This document shows positions 1 through 6,594 of a stretch of DNA of 10,314 nt, piece after piece; the first letter of the stretch is position 1, and the number at the start of each line of letters is the position of its first letter. The stretch is taken from positions 1 through 10,314 of the forward strand of contig CAMEGD010000046.1 of assembly GCA_945916025.1 (NCBI GenBank), given 5' to 3'. The notes beneath the pieces are model-generated. The model did no database searches and was not told the origin of the DNA. It saw nothing but the letters and a program-made list of their open reading frames with translations. The translations under genes were made by a program, and so were the position numbers. This DNA comes from an uncultured Clostridia bacterium (lineage in GTDB: Bacteria > Bacillota > Clostridia > Tissierellales > Peptoniphilaceae).

Positions 1-1
1 A

Positions 2-673
2 GGCCGTAAAAAACGGGGAAAAATTGATGAGGATTACAAAGTCATAGCATTTGGTGGAGATGGTGGTACTTATGATATAGGTTTCCAATCATTATCAGGA
101 GCTATGGAAAGAGGAACTGATATGGTTTATGTTTGCTACGATAACGAAGCATATATGAACACTGGTATCCAAAGATCATCAGGAACTCCAAAATACGCAG
201 ATACAACAACTACTCCAGTAGGAAAAGTTTCCAGCGGTAAACAAGAATATAGAAAAGACCTTTCAAAGGTTATGGTAGAACACGGAATTCCTTACGTTGG
301 ACAAACTACTTTATTCAAAAACTTTAAGGACCTTCACGAAAAAGCTGACAAGGCTATCCACAAAGAAGGACCAGCATTTATGAATATTTTAGCACCATGT
401 CCAAGGGGTTGGAGATATTCATCTCAATTCTTAATGGAAATTTGTAAGTTAGCAGTAGAAACTTGCGCATGGCCAATGTATGAAGTAGAAGACGGTATCT
501 GGAGATTAACATACAAACCAAAAGAAAAATTACCAATTGAAGATTATTTAAGACCACAAGGAAGATTTAGACACTTATTCAGACCAGAACAAAGAGAAAT
601 CTTAGACGAAATCCAAAAAGAAATCGACAAAGACTGGGAAGATCTTTTAAGAAGATGTAACGAAATAGACTAA
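2..673 (+). CDS. porB: Pyruvate:ferredoxin oxidoreductase, beta subunit (3' part, start outside window)
   Basis: The frame is open from base 2, so the 5' end lies outside the window; 223 residues remain of a family usually near 310. The beta subunit binds thiamine diphosphate and with its partner subunits oxidises pyruvate with CoA to acetyl-CoA and CO2, passing electrons to ferredoxin in the cytoplasm. Visible residues are the TPP/Mg motif GDGG (residues 19-22 of the visible part) and the following DNEAYMNTGIQRSS stretch (47-60), which is typical of pyruvate-type enzymes. A conserved APCPRGW segment lies near residue 100. The C-terminal tail RPQGRFRHLF...EI is also usual for this subunit. 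The rubredoxin start follows 13 bases after the stop, which suggests co-transcription and a shared redox role. Related 2-oxoacid oxidoreductases (for example ketoisovalerate) have similar beta subunits, so the exact substrate is inferred. Confidence 0.93.
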   Translation, partial: GRKKRGKIDEDYKVIAFGGDGGTYDIGFQSLSGAMERGTDMVYVCYDNEAYMNTGIQRSSGTPKYADTTTTPVGKVSSGKQEYRKDLSKVMVEHGIPYVGQTTLFKNFKDLHEKADKAIHKEGPAFMNILAPCPRGWRYSSQFLMEICKLAVETCAWPMYEVEDGIWRLTYKPKEKLPIEDYLRPQGRFRHLFRPEQREILDEIQKEIDKDWEDLLRRCNEID

Positions 674-686
674 TCGGAGGAATAAA

Positions 687-863
687 ATGAAATACGTATG
701 TAAACCATGTGGATATATCTACGACCCAGAAGTTGGAGATGAAGTACACGGAATAAATCCAGGAACAACATTTGAAGAACTTCCAGAAAGTTGGGTTTGC
801 CCAATGTGTGGAGCAGCAAAAAAGCACTTTATGGAAGAAGACTTATCTTACGCACAAAGATAA
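687..863 (+). CDS. Rubredoxin
   Basis: A 58-residue protein too short for many gene callers. Two CxxC knuckles, CKPC (Cys5, Cys8) and CPMC (Cys38, Cys41), supply the four sulfur ligands of a single iron. Between them lie the usual rubredoxin features: GYIYDPEVGD after the first knuckle, an FEELPESWVCP segment before the second, and aromatic core residues Tyr3, Tyr10, Tyr12, Phe29 and Trp36. Length and spacing match the classical rubredoxin family, a cytoplasmic one-electron carrier often linked in anaerobes to oxygen or superoxide detoxification. The start is set by GGAGG at 676-680, six bases before ATG. It lies 13 bases after the PFOR beta stop and is followed directly by a strong terminator, so it is probably the last gene of the PFOR operon. 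Confidence 0.96.
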   Translation: MKYVCKPCGYIYDPEVGDEVHGINPGTTFEELPESWVCPMCGAAKKHFMEEDLSYAQR

Positions 864-868
864 ATTTT

Positions 869-902
869 AAGGAACAGGTTTTAATTAGCCTGTTCCTTTT
901 TT
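869..902 (+). terminator. Intrinsic terminator after rubredoxin
   Basis: GGAACAGG (871-878) pairs perfectly with CCTGTTCC (889-896) around a 10-base loop, followed by a run of six T. It closes the porB-rubredoxin transcript. Confidence 0.92.
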
Positions 903-923
903 ACTTAATATATAGAACATTTG

Positions 924-952
924 TTTACTTTTCTTAGTTTATTTTATATAAT
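924..952 (+). promoter_or_regulatory. Candidate sigma-A promoter for the radical SAM/DUF4130 pair
   Basis: TTTACT (924-929, four of six matches to TTGACA), a 17-base spacer and a perfect TATAAT (947-952). The predicted transcription start falls about 9 bases before the ATG at 968, so the leader would be very short, holding only the weak TTGGTG ribosome-binding element. The -10 is convincing; the -35 is modest. Confidence 0.5.
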
Positions 953-967
953 TAAGTTGGTGATAAT

Positions 968-2209
968 ATGGACTTAGTAGAAAAATTAGAAATATTAACA
1001 GATGCCGCTAAATACGATGTTAGTTGTTCTTCTTCCAATTCAAATAGAAAAAATAAAGGTGGAATCGGAGAGGCATCAAAGGCTGGAATATGCCATTCTT
1101 GGTCAGAAGATGGAAGGTGTATTTCCCTTTTGAAAATCCTCCTAACTAACAAGTGTATCTACGATTGTGAATACTGTATAAATAGAAGGACTTCAGATGT
1201 TAGAAGGTCTGAATTTACCCCTGAGGAAGTTGCAGAACTTACTATGAACTTTTATAGGAGAAATTATATAGAAGGGCTATTTTTATCTAGTGGAGTAATT
1301 AAAAGCCCCGACTATACAATGGAACTATTAATAAAGGTTGCTGAGCTTTTAAGAAATACTTATAACTTTAATGGCTATATCCACATGAAGGCCATTCCTG
1401 GCGCAGATGATAGCTTAATAAGAAAACTTGGATCTTTAATAGATAGAATGAGTGTAAATATAGAACTTCCTACAGAAAAATCCCTTAAAATACTAGCACC
1501 TCAAAAATCCTATAAGTCTATCCTTATACCAATGGATAAAATAAAACTAAATATTTTAGAAAACAAGGAAGATAAGAAGAAGTTTAAAACTACCCCAGCC
1601 TTTGTTCCAGCTGGCCAAACTACCCAAATGATAGTAGGAGCTGACAGGGAGGATGATTATACTATTATAAATTCTGCCCAAGCCCTTTATGACAAATTTT
1701 CTATGAAAAGAGTCTATTACTCAAGCTTTGTTCCAATAATCCAGTCTAAATTTACCCAAGGGATAGAGAAACCACCACTTTTAAGGGAGCATAGAATTTA
1801 TCAAGCAGATTTTTTGATGAGATTTTATGGTTTTAGGTCAACTGATATTTTAAGTAGAAACAACCCATTTTTTGATTTAAAAATTGACCCTAAAGCCAAT
1901 TGGGCTATAGAAAATATTGATCTTTTTCCATTAGAAATAAACAAGGCAACTTATGACCAACTAATCAGGGTTCCTGGTTTTGGTCCAGGATATGCAAAGA
2001 GAATACTAGACGCAAGAAAATACTGCTACCTTTCCTACGATAGTTTAAAAACGATGAAGATTTCTACTAAAAGAGCTAAGAATTTTATAACAGTAAATGG
2101 AGTCTATCGAGGGGAAAAATACTCAACTAAAGAAGCCCTTAGGTCTTATATGGCAGAAGATGTATCTGAGTACAAAAATATCAACCAACTGAGTTTTTTA
2201 GGAGATTAG
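968..2209 (+). CDS. Radical SAM protein, putative DNA modification/repair family (TIGR03916 type)
   Basis: 413 residues. The radical SAM motif CxxxCxxC is CIYDCEYC (Cys63, Cys67, Cys70), which binds the [4Fe-4S] cluster that cleaves S-adenosylmethionine. It is preceded by an unusual cysteine-bearing N-terminus: DVSCSSSN (Cys20) and GICHSWSEDGRCISLLK (Cys42, Cys51), as I recall a signature of this family. A C-terminal helix-hairpin-helix element, roughly residues 323-352 with the VPGFGPGYAKRIL hairpin, resembles ComEA-type DNA-binding HhH motifs. Together these are the hallmarks of the family annotated as putative DNA modification/repair radical SAM protein; the actual reaction is, to my knowledge, unknown. 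The next gene starts one base after this stop and is its usual partner, so the two are almost certainly co-translated. ATG at 968 is preceded by weak TTGGTG at 957-962. Confidence 0.88.
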   Translation: MDLVEKLEILTDAAKYDVSCSSSNSNRKNKGGIGEASKAGICHSWSEDGRCISLLKILLTNKCIYDCEYCINRRTSDVRRSEFTPEEVAELTMNFYRRNYIEGLFLSSGVIKSPDYTMELLIKVAELLRNTYNFNGYIHMKAIPGADDSLIRKLGSLIDRMSVNIELPTEKSLKILAPQKSYKSILIPMDKIKLNILENKEDKKKFKTTPAFVPAGQTTQMIVGADREDDYTIINSAQALYDKFSMKRVYYSSFVPIIQSKFTQGIEKPPLLREHRIYQADFLMRFYGFRSTDILSRNNPFFDLKIDPKANWAIENIDLFPLEINKATYDQLIRVPGFGPGYAKRILDARKYCYLSYDSLKTMKISTKRAKNFITVNGVYRGEKYSTKEALRSYMAEDVSEYKNINQLSFLGD

Positions 2210-2210
2210 T

Positions 2211-2936
2211 ATGATTTACTTATATAACAAGACTTTCTACGGCCTATTAACTTGTATTTTTGAAGGCTACAAGGACCTGGAAAATATCACCATAGTTGAT
2301 AATGTTTCAAAAATAGGCTTTTTAGAAGAGAGTAGAGAAATTATAACTGATAGTAAAAAAGCTTCAAGGGTAAAGTCGGGAATCATTTCAGCTTTTTCCT
2401 ACGAATTTTTTAAAAATATAACTGTTGTCTTTAGGTCTGATTCTGAAACAAAAGGGCAAGTTATCGCTAGAACTACAAAAGGAATGTACAGAGAAGGATT
2501 TAATTATATAAATAGTCCCCATGAGGATGCTGTAGAATTTAGGAAGTTATTAAAGTATGTCTATGGAGAAAATCATACCTACAAGGGTTTGTTAAGATTT
2601 AGAGATATTGAAGGAGGGTTTTTGTATGGGCAAATGAGACCAAAGTCTGATATATTAGACCTTTTGACCCCTCATTTTATTAGAAGGCTTCCAAATGAAA
2701 AGTTTATAATCCACGATGTGGGAAGAAACTTGTTTTCTGTTTATGAAAATGGTTATGTAGATTATCTGGAAGATGAAAGCTTTCAAGCTACAGACACAGA
2801 CCAGGAAGAGTTTTTTAAAAATGCCTGGATAAAATTTTATGATACTATTGCCATTGAAGAAAGAAAAAACAAAAAGTTAATGATAAGTAATATGCCTAAG
2901 TACCACTGGGAATTTCTTCCAGAAAGAAACAAGTAA
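2211..2936 (+). CDS. DUF4130 family putative DNA repair/metabolism protein (TIGR03915 type)
   Basis: 241 residues. The N-terminus YNKTFYGLLTCIFEGY matches the 'YDGSFEGFLTAVFEAY' style opening of DUF4130 proteins. The C-terminus carries the typical MPKYHWEFLPE segment (228-238). No cysteine ligand set or nucleotide-binding loop is visible, and the length corresponds to the stand-alone form. As I recall, some relatives carry a fused uracil-DNA-glycosylase-like domain, and none is present here. The ATG lies one base after the radical SAM stop, and its Shine-Dalgarno AGGAG (2200-2204) sits inside the upstream coding end, so translation is probably coupled. Family assignment rests on these motifs and the gene pairing. 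A role in DNA metabolism is inherited from family annotation and from the partner's HhH domain; it is not shown by this sequence. Confidence 0.85.
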   Translation: MIYLYNKTFYGLLTCIFEGYKDLENITIVDNVSKIGFLEESREIITDSKKASRVKSGIISAFSYEFFKNITVVFRSDSETKGQVIARTTKGMYREGFNYINSPHEDAVEFRKLLKYVYGENHTYKGLLRFRDIEGGFLYGQMRPKSDILDLLTPHFIRRLPNEKFIIHDVGRNLFSVYENGYVDYLEDESFQATDTDQEEFFKNAWIKFYDTIAIEERKNKKLMISNMPKYHWEFLPERNK

Positions 2937-2945
2937 ATTTAACAA

Positions 2946-2970
2946 AAAACTGGCTTTGAAAGCCAGTTTT
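2946..2970. terminator. Bidirectional terminator between convergent genes
   Basis: AAAACTGGCT (2946-2955) pairs with AGCCAGTTTT (2961-2970); the innermost T and A bases may extend it. A-runs before and T-runs after the GC core let it work on both strands. It serves the DUF4130 gene from the left and the VanZ-like gene from the right, whose stop codon (2969-2971) overlaps the outer end of the stem. Confidence 0.85.
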
Positions 2971-3460
2971 ACCTATTGTACATATATAAAATTATCCCTA
3001 ATACTATAATTATCCCTATAAATGTTGATGCAAGGATGTTTATAACCTTTACAGCCTTGTGCCCAAGAACTTTTTTTAGGATCCAATAAAATATTATTCC
3101 AACTAAACCACCTAATGTATTAGTAATAAGGTCGTTTATATCTGTTGAACCTATTGAAAATACATATTGAATCACTTCAAAGGACAAACTAGTTAAAAAA
3201 ATAAGAAATAAGTTTAAGACAAAATTCTTCTTATTATTAATTATGCTAATAAATATTCCAAATGGAATAAATATGAGTATATTATCTATGACTTCCCTGG
3301 TTCTAATAGGGTGATTTAGGGCATCATGGAAAGGCCTAGTATTTATAGCCCTGTAGCTTGGTATATTGTCTATAGAAAAGGATAATTTAAATAAGACTAT
3401 CCAAACTAAAACTAACAAATATATAAAAAACAAAAATTTTGTAAGTTCTTTTTTATTCAT
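2969..3460 (-). CDS. VanZ-like family membrane protein
   Basis: 163 residues from the chosen start. An upstream in-frame ATG at 3496 would add 12 residues, but the ATG at 3460 has AGGAGA (3466-3471 on this strand) at correct spacing, so I prefer it. Hydrophobic spans, counted from the chosen start, lie near residues 7-28, 59-74, 79-100, 110-130 and 140-160. The conserved VanZ features are visible: an N-terminal helix with VWIVLFK, a DNILIFIPFGIFIS segment, then SLSFEVIQYVFSIGSTDINDLITNTLGGLVG, where the Glu of FE.IQ and the D.NDL..NTLGG motif are typical. VanZ family members are membrane proteins associated with low-level teicoplanin resistance in VanA clusters, but most are chromosomal with unknown roles; no other van genes are here. 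It lies 117 bases downstream of the ABM-domain gene on the same strand, so co-transcription is possible. Confidence 0.88.
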   Translation of the reverse strand: MNKKELTKFLFFIYLLVLVWIVLFKLSFSIDNIPSYRAINTRPFHDALNHPIRTREVIDNILIFIPFGIFISIINNKKNFVLNLFLIFLTSLSFEVIQYVFSIGSTDINDLITNTLGGLVGIIFYWILKKVLGHKAVKVINILASTFIGIIIVLGIILYMYNR

Positions 3461-3577
3461 AAAAATCTCCTGTCCTGAAGTAAAATAAAACTTCAAATTA
3501 CTACTTAATCCTTAAAATTAATACTTGGAAAATTTTCAAACTCTTTTTTGAGCTTTCCAACAAGAGTAAGGTTTAGA

Positions 3578-3889
3578 CTAATTAATCCCCTTTCCTCCTT
3601 TGATTGTTAAAGATGGAAAGTCCTTTATTCCCTTTATTATAGGTTTTGCCCTTTCTACTAATTTTTGAATTGCTTCTAGTTGTAAGGAATTTTTATGGGC
3701 TTGTTCATTTCTCCATACTTCATAAATATAAACCTTTGTTACATCTTCTTCATCTATTCCAATTGAATAAATAAGACAATCTTCGACCTCTTCTAAGTCT
3801 CTAGATGCTTGTAATAAAATATCTAAAAGCTCTTCCCTATCTTCTACAGAAGAACTAATAAATCCATTAACGCTATAGTAGTTTTTCAT
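3578..3889 (-). CDS. Small antibiotic-biosynthesis-monooxygenase (ABM) domain protein
   Basis: 103 residues, the normal size for a single-domain ABM/YgiN-like protein, which forms a ferredoxin-like dimeric alpha-beta barrel. Supporting pattern: an N-terminal strand ending in NGFISSSVEDREEL, a helix LLDILLQASRDLEEVEDCLIYSI (the stretch usually reading '..EPGCL.Y.V'), then KVYIYEVWRNEQAHKNSLQ, which matches the family's 'v.l.E.W.s.eA...H' motif with His at residue 65. Some relatives oxidise quinols or phenols without cofactor and many have no known substrate, so function stays open. The start is supported by AGGGAGAGAG just upstream of the ATG. Transcription probably begins near 3990, giving a leader of about 100 bases that opens with a hairpin. 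Confidence 0.8.
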   Translation of the reverse strand: MKNYYSVNGFISSSVEDREELLDILLQASRDLEEVEDCLIYSIGIDEEDVTKVYIYEVWRNEQAHKNSLQLEAIQKLVERAKPIIKGIKDFPSLTIKGGKGIN

Positions 3890-3964
3890 TCTCTCTCCCT
3901 TTATGTTTTTCTTTTTGATTAATTTTTCTTTTTATATTATTTATAAATTAATTTCTTTGTTAGA

Positions 3965-3990
3965 TGGCTATACGTAACAAAATACAGCCA
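3965..3990 (-). promoter_or_regulatory. Imperfect inverted repeat at the predicted transcript start of the ABM gene
   Basis: On the minus strand TGGCTGTA and TATAGCCA flank a 10-base centre (3990 down to 3965). Seven Watson-Crick pairs plus one G-T wobble form as RNA. The wobble becomes an A-C mismatch on the plus strand, so the fold favours minus-strand RNA. It starts about 7 bases after the -10 box at 4002-3997. It could be a stabilising 5' hairpin or a repressor site. Confidence 0.45.
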
Positions 3991-3996
3991 CGTCAA

Positions 3997-4002
3997 ATTA
4001 TA
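3997..4002 (-). promoter_or_regulatory. -10 box for the ABM gene
   Basis: A perfect TATAAT on the minus strand. No good -35 is seen at 16-18 bases upstream (GACTTA at 17). The 235-base stretch between the two divergent genes otherwise holds AT-rich sequence and no recognisable reading frame. Confidence 0.45.
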
Positions 4003-4133
4003 CCATAAATATCTTTATGTAAGTCTTTTAAATTTTTAAATAAAATATGACTTTTTATTTTATAAATTTTTAACTATATTGTAACCTCTAATTTCCTTTC
4101 ATACTCTACAATACCATTAAGGAGATGATTACG

Positions 4134-5477
4134 ATGAAAAGAAAGTTATTACTAATTTTAGCCTTGGTTCTAATAATCTTACCAACTACTACACATGCTA
4201 AAGAAGAAATCTCAAATGACGTTACAATTTTTGTGAATGGAAAGTTTCTAGATGAAAACCTTTCTGAAATAAAAAATGACAGGACCTTTCTGCCTATTAG
4301 GGCTATATCAGAGTCTCTAGGTTTAAAAGTGGACTATGACCATGATGCTAATAGGAAAATTACAATTAAAGCAAAAGACCTTACTATTGAAATGAACGTT
4401 AATAAGGACCTTGCTAAGGTAAATGGCAAAGAAGTAAAACTAGATACTAAGCCTTATATAAAGGAAGACAGGACTATGGTTCCAATAAGGTTCATATCAG
4501 AAAACTTAAACAAAGATGTAAATTGGAATTTAAGAAATAGAATAGTAACAGTTTTTGATAAAAGTGACTTCCCAGAAGATAGTGTAGAAAGTCTATATAT
4601 AGGAAAATTAAACGGACTATTCCACCTTCCTAAGGGATATGACCAAGAAATAGAAGTTTCTGATAAGTATATAACTGAAGGAAAAATTACTGTTTTAGAC
4701 AAAAGATACAATGAATATAAAGAAGAATTAGAAGCCTTTATTCCTCTTTTTGTAATTGAACAATCTAGAACATACTTAACTAAAGAAGACAAGGATGAAT
4801 TTAATTTAGGATTTGAAAAGCACTATTTAATAGACTATAATCCTGAAACTGAATTATTTACCTATATGGTATTTTCTTCACCAGATTCAATCCCAGAAAA
4901 TTTTAGGGGCCATTACAAAAACTTAGTAGCAAAGTATAAAGAAGCCTTTAAAAATTACTCTTCTTATTCAGTAGACAAGTCTATGGATGTATGGAATTAT
5001 ACAGTAGAAAACAAGAAGTTTTGGGACAACTTAGAAGCCCTTGTAGGTGGATTTGCACCATGGTATATGGTAGACAATTTTATACCTTACAAGTATGGGG
5101 GAGAGTTTAAAGATGCTAAATATAGCTCTGTAATGTCTACTTCTAAGTCAGATGGATCTATGGAAATTTGGTTAGAGGCAGCTTTTGATAAAGACTATAA
5201 CCTTATAGGGTATAAGTTAGATAGGGGAAAATATGTAAAGTTTGACCTTTCTAGAAATTGGTCTAAAGAGGGTGATATTAAAGAAATTCAAACATTTGCA
5301 GATGGCTTTTTGAATTATCCAAAGGACGAAAAAGTTACTATAAAGGAAGACTCCTCAGTAGTTCCAAAATTTTTCTTTAATGCTGATACCCTAAAGGGAT
5401 ACAAGGATAACTTTGGCGCTATTTATGTAATAGACCCAGAGAACTCTTATATAGTATATTTTCAAAAAGGACAATAA
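4134..5477 (+). CDS. Secreted protein with copper-amine-oxidase-like N-terminal (stalk) domain
   Basis: 447 residues. Two ATGs compete. The one at 4125 directly abuts AAGGAG (4119-4124), while the one at 4134 leaves nine bases, so I choose 4134. A Sec signal peptide (KRK, then a hydrophobic core) probably ends at THA-KEE after residue 22. Residues about 29-143 hold two copies of the PF07833-type repeat: NDRTFLPIRAISESLG (48-63) and KEDRTMVPIRFISENL (110-125), each followed by a V..D/W.. strand. This domain is common in exported proteins of Clostridia and Tissierellia, often as a wall-associated module, and does not imply amine oxidase activity. Residues about 146-447 are rich in Tyr, Lys, Asp and Glu, have no membrane span, and match no family I recognise. 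Followed by a strong terminator; likely monocistronic. Confidence 0.85.
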   Translation: MKRKLLLILALVLIILPTTTHAKEEISNDVTIFVNGKFLDENLSEIKNDRTFLPIRAISESLGLKVDYDHDANRKITIKAKDLTIEMNVNKDLAKVNGKEVKLDTKPYIKEDRTMVPIRFISENLNKDVNWNLRNRIVTVFDKSDFPEDSVESLYIGKLNGLFHLPKGYDQEIEVSDKYITEGKITVLDKRYNEYKEELEAFIPLFVIEQSRTYLTKEDKDEFNLGFEKHYLIDYNPETELFTYMVFSSPDSIPENFRGHYKNLVAKYKEAFKNYSSYSVDKSMDVWNYTVENKKFWDNLEALVGGFAPWYMVDNFIPYKYGGEFKDAKYSSVMSTSKSDGSMEIWLEAAFDKDYNLIGYKLDRGKYVKFDLSRNWSKEGDIKEIQTFADGFLNYPKDEKVTIKEDSSVVPKFFFNADTLKGYKDNFGAIYVIDPENSYIVYFQKGQ

Positions 5478-5485
5478 ATAATCAT

Positions 5486-5514
5486 AAAAAACTGGCGAGG
5501 ATGCCAGTTTTTTT
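5486..5514. terminator. Bidirectional terminator
   Basis: CTGGC (5492-5496) pairs with GCCAG (5503-5507) around GAGGAT, flanked by six A and seven T that extend the stem and give T-tracts on both strands. It ends the stalk-domain gene and also faces the end of the decayed solute-binding protein gene. Confidence 0.88.
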
Positions 5515-5520
5515 AGTCTT

Positions 5521-6362
5521 CTAAAAATATATTTGAAAACCTTGGCCTATATCTAACTTGCCAGATACTAGCTTAGAATTTTCTAACCACTGCTTAAACA
5601 GGGTCCATCTTTCAGGATCAATTATACCCCAACTTTCAAGGGCTCCCTGATACTTAGGAGACATCCATTTTTGAGATTCATAAATTAATTCAACATCTAC
5701 TCCTACACTATTTGAATACAAAATTTCAGCTGCTTCCTTAGGGTTTTCTATGGCGTATTCATATCCTTTTTTCGTCGCCCTAACAAAAGCTCTTACTAAA
5801 TCTTTGTTTTCATCCATATAAATTTTATTTACTATCAATAGGGGAGAATAAAAATCAAATAAGGGATCTAAACTACTAAACTCTATAAAGTTAGTCTCCA
5901 CACTTTGGTATAAGTTTTACCTTATAAGTCCTTTAAGGTCACAATGTTTTTGTCTTTTCTGGAAATTATTCCTGCGTGGTTGTGTTCAGTAATAGACGCT
6001 ACAGCCATTACCTTAAGTTTTGAATAACCAGCTAAAGCTTCTGCAATATTTTCTTGAGAGCTAAATCCAAACTGTGCGAAACCTGAACTTACATTTCCTA
6101 TAGAGTCAACTTCAGAAGGCTGAGTAATATCTATATCAATTCCCTCTTCTTCATAAAATCCAAGCTCACTAGCAACAAAAATCCCTGAGTGATTGGTATT
6201 AGGAAAGGTATCTAGATTAAAGGTTACCTTAGTTAAGTTTTTAGGCGCTTCAGCTTCATTAAGTTCCTGGTCTTGGTCCCCCTTAACAACATTATCTACT
6301 TTGCGTTTTGAGCATCCCACCAAAAAAATTCCAATTAATAGAATATACATAATCTTTTTCAT
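5521..6362 (-). pseudogene. Broken NMT1/ThiY-like ABC transporter substrate-binding lipoprotein
   Basis: The 5' part (6362-5922) encodes a lipoprotein signal with lipobox LVGC (Cys17 from the ATG at 6362, which has GGAGAAG upstream at correct spacing; an ATG at 6374 lacks one). It continues with THSG-type NTNHSGIFVASELGFYEEEG, typical of NMT1/THI5-like (ThiY) periplasmic-type binding proteins. It runs to VTLKDL, then TAA where relatives have Glu in DLEGKTY; GKTY is still readable after the stop. About 10 codons later the sequence jumps, in another frame, to the C-terminal lobe (5901-5521): LDPLFDFYSPLLIV, then RAFVRATKKGYEYAIENPKEAAEIL. Together roughly 275 residues remain of about 330, so some 60 are deleted at 5901-5915. 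Family members bind thiamine precursors or similar ligands for an ABC importer. No permease or ATPase gene is adjacent and no TPP riboswitch is seen. Confidence 0.88.
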
Positions 6363-6538
6363 AATCTTCTCCATGTAATTAATTATCTATTTATATCATA
6401 TTGTATTGGTTAAATACTCCTCTGCGAAGTTCTATTATTTCTCAAGCTTTCCACCTTCTTGTAGATCCACAGACTTTTCCATTTATATAAAATGCCCTAT
6501 ATTATAAGGTTTTAAATAAGGGTATTATGGAAGAAATT

Positions 6539-6585
6539 AAAAAAGCCCTAAGAATTGTAACTTTATACTATATTCGAAGGGTTTT
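6539..6585 (-). terminator. Probable terminator of the zinc-ribbon/TPM operon
   Basis: On the minus strand AAAACCCT (6585-6578) and AGGGC plus six T (6549-6539) bracket an irregular stem that also contains GAAT/ATTC and GTA/TAC pairings. The hairpin is long and broken, so strength is uncertain, but its position just after the TPM stop fits. The rest of 6375-6594 shows no convincing gene. Confidence 0.5.
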
Positions 6586-6594
6586 CTTATTTAA

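Noticed and set aside
3528..3537. Palindrome GAAAATTTTC upstream of the VanZ-like gene
   Set aside because: A short A/T palindrome is expected by chance in such AT-rich sequence.
3506..3605. Minus-strand AAAGGAGG inside the end of the ABM gene followed by a 24-codon stop-free stretch
   Set aside because: No start codon at a usable distance; AAAGGAGG simply encodes Lys-Gly-Gly of the ABM protein, which is already full length.
4454..4792. Minus-strand open frame inside the stalk-domain gene
   Set aside because: Antisense shadow of a well-supported gene with no ribosome-binding site or domain features.
6396..6482. Minus-strand short frames reading MEKSVDLQEGGKLEK and NFAEEYLTNTI separated by two stops
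   Set aside because: They look faintly protein-like and could be the tail of a lost transporter gene, but the frame is bounded by stops on both sides and lacks a ribosome-binding site; too short to support.
6363..6594. TPP riboswitch upstream of the ThiY-like remnant
   Set aside because: The conserved CTGAGA-type core and its paired arms were not found on the minus strand.
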